From positions 44,035 to 108,034 of the forward strand of contig JAHHHT010000030.1 of NCBI GenBank assembly GCA_019359235.1: 64,000 nt of DNA. The letters are read 5' to 3'. Positions 63,346 to 64,000 of this stretch are shown in pieces. The translations under genes were made by a program, and so were the position numbers. Every line of letters starts with the position of its first letter. Within the stretch, counting starts at the first letter, position 1. The DNA comes from Oscillatoria princeps RMCB-10. GTDB lineage: Bacteria > Cyanobacteriota > Cyanobacteriia > Cyanobacteriales > Oscillatoriaceae. The notes under the pieces were generated by a model. The model made no database searches. It was not told the DNA's origin and saw nothing but the letters and a program-made list of their open reading frames with translations.

Positions 63346-63543
63346 TTAACCGGACACGCTCTGAGAAGTTGAGCTACTGCTGCAACTGTTTCCAGACGCA
63401 TCAATTTTGACCGTGACAGTTTGGCGGATTGTACTTTCGCCATTGCCGGTGGCACATGCTGCGCTTTTTGCCTGTGCGATGACTTTTCCATCTGGGGAAG
63501 TTAGCCGGTGAGTGAAGACTCTATAATGTGTCATTTTTTTCAT
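63346..63543 (-). CDS. Small Ser-rich protein, unknown function
   Basis: 65 residues: a basic start, the segment HRLTSPDGKVIAQAKSAA, a TIRQTVTVKIDASG strand and a Ser-rich tail (SCSSSSTSQS). Short proteins with SPDGKVIA and a Ser tail are familiar to me from cyanobacteria, but no function is known. Its small size, Ser tail with two Cys in total and place near the peptide exporter make it a possible exporter cargo; this is speculation. The ATG at 63543 has only a weak ribosome site. Confidence 0.55.
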   Translation of the reverse strand: MKKMTHYRVFTHRLTSPDGKVIAQAKSAACATGNGESTIRQTVTVKIDASGNSCSSSSTSQSVSG

Positions 63544-64000
63544 CCTAGTAATTAGCTCGTAGCGTTCCGCTTTGTGGGACCCACCCTACTGTGGGAAAGT
63601 AGAGGAGGGGTTCCCCCACTACAGACTGGTTCCAATTCAACGCAAAATAAACCTCTCTCCCCTTTCCCCCCCTCTTCGTGTTAGCGTTAGCGTAGCGGCT
63701 GCATGCGCTCTTGAGCACGGCTAACGCCTACAGCAGCTAGCGGCTCAGCAGGAGCTGCGGGGAGGGGGTAGGCTTTCGGGGGTAGGTTTTTTCTTTTTCC
63801 CGCACCGCAATTTTAGGACTGCCATAACTTAATATGGCCGAAGGTGTTGAAATATTAATTGCCCGCAAAAATCAAGCGGTTTTATAAACATAAAACCGCC
63901 CCGATATAAGTTTATTTATACCGGATATTTAAGCGCGCGGAAATCCTAAAATAATTTAGGCGCTCCAACTCAAGGCTAAATTACACGCGCTAATTAGAAG
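63544..64000. other. End of window, no gene seen
   Basis: 63690-63760 has overlapping inverted repeats (GTTAGCGTTAGCGTAGCGGC type) as at 45500. The final 200 bp are AT-rich. Confidence 0.45.
63876..63899 (-). terminator. Hairpin, probable terminator on the minus strand
   Basis: GCGGTTTTA and TAAAACCGC form a perfect nine-pair stem around six bases. On the minus strand it is followed by TTGATTTTT, a T-run, so it would end a transcript entering from beyond the window. Confidence 0.6.

Overview
The window is chromosomal DNA from a cyanobacterium, most likely a filamentous form of the Oscillatoria/Microcoleus/Phormidium kind. The evidence is a full-length photosystem II D1 gene, a cytochrome b6f Rieske protein, an AcsF-type chlorophyll cyclase, a bilin-forming heme oxygenase, an acyl-lipid desaturase, many HIP1 octamers (GCGATCGC), abundant pentapeptide, TPR, CHAT and caspase-like proteins, and dense short palindromic intergenic repeats. 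Genus cannot be fixed from this sequence. No rRNA, tRNA, CRISPR array or intact transposase was seen.

Layout. (1) 0-13 kb: the end of a CHAT protein, a seven-PAS histidine kinase, a Tat-exported caspase-like protein, a decayed partial duplicate of that caspase locus, a pentapeptide protein with a lectin-like tail, and a TPR-CHAT protein. (2) 13-20 kb: a GH57 glycogen branching enzyme, a tandem pair of small paralogues, two pentapeptide proteins with matching tails, and a Uma2-family protein. (3) 20.4-38.3 kb: a sulfide and low-oxygen island. It holds a SulP transporter, an ETHE1-type persulfide dioxygenase, a type II-like sulfide:quinone oxidoreductase, a microaerobic-type D1 (A80, L158, A286), a Rieske protein, AcsF, heme oxygenase, a hemN remnant, a desaturase, a psbA remnant with its promoter, a NifX-like protein, two rhodaneses, a thioredoxin-CcdA fusion, a ferritin-like protein, an MBL hydrolase and a thioredoxin reductase-like flavoprotein. 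(4) 38-50 kb: a dead aminopeptidase P gene, a DUF4332 protein, a TetR regulator, an M16 peptidase pair, an 88-bp tandem array, an outer-membrane-like protein and a metzincin protease. (5) 50-63 kb: a probable peptide natural-product locus. It has a cysteine-free precursor with a near-canonical double-glycine-type leader, an APH-like kinase and a HopA1-like lyase (the class V lanthipeptide/thioviridamide dehydratase pair), then a convergent operon of HetC-like C39 peptidase-ABC exporter, HlyD adaptor, HetP-like protein, a small protein and a PpiC-type isomerase, followed by a PEP-CTERM protein.

How they fit together (inference). In the island, SQR would feed sulfide electrons into the plastoquinone pool and persulfide would be handled by the dioxygenase and rhodaneses, while D1', AcsF and heme oxygenase keep photosynthesis and pigment synthesis running at low oxygen. 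In the 50-63 kb locus, Ser/Thr residues of the precursor would be phosphorylated and eliminated to dehydro-residues, and the exporter would cut the leader and secrete the product. The spaced palindrome TGCCA-N3-TGGCA occurs before the precursor (twice), before hlyD and before the PEP-CTERM gene, suggesting one shared regulator.

The intergenic DNA carries a MITE-like family with TAGCGTTTCTCA termini around a GAAACCCGGTTTC hairpin, and several small decayed duplicates of nearby genes, so the region has been reshaped by local duplication and loss.
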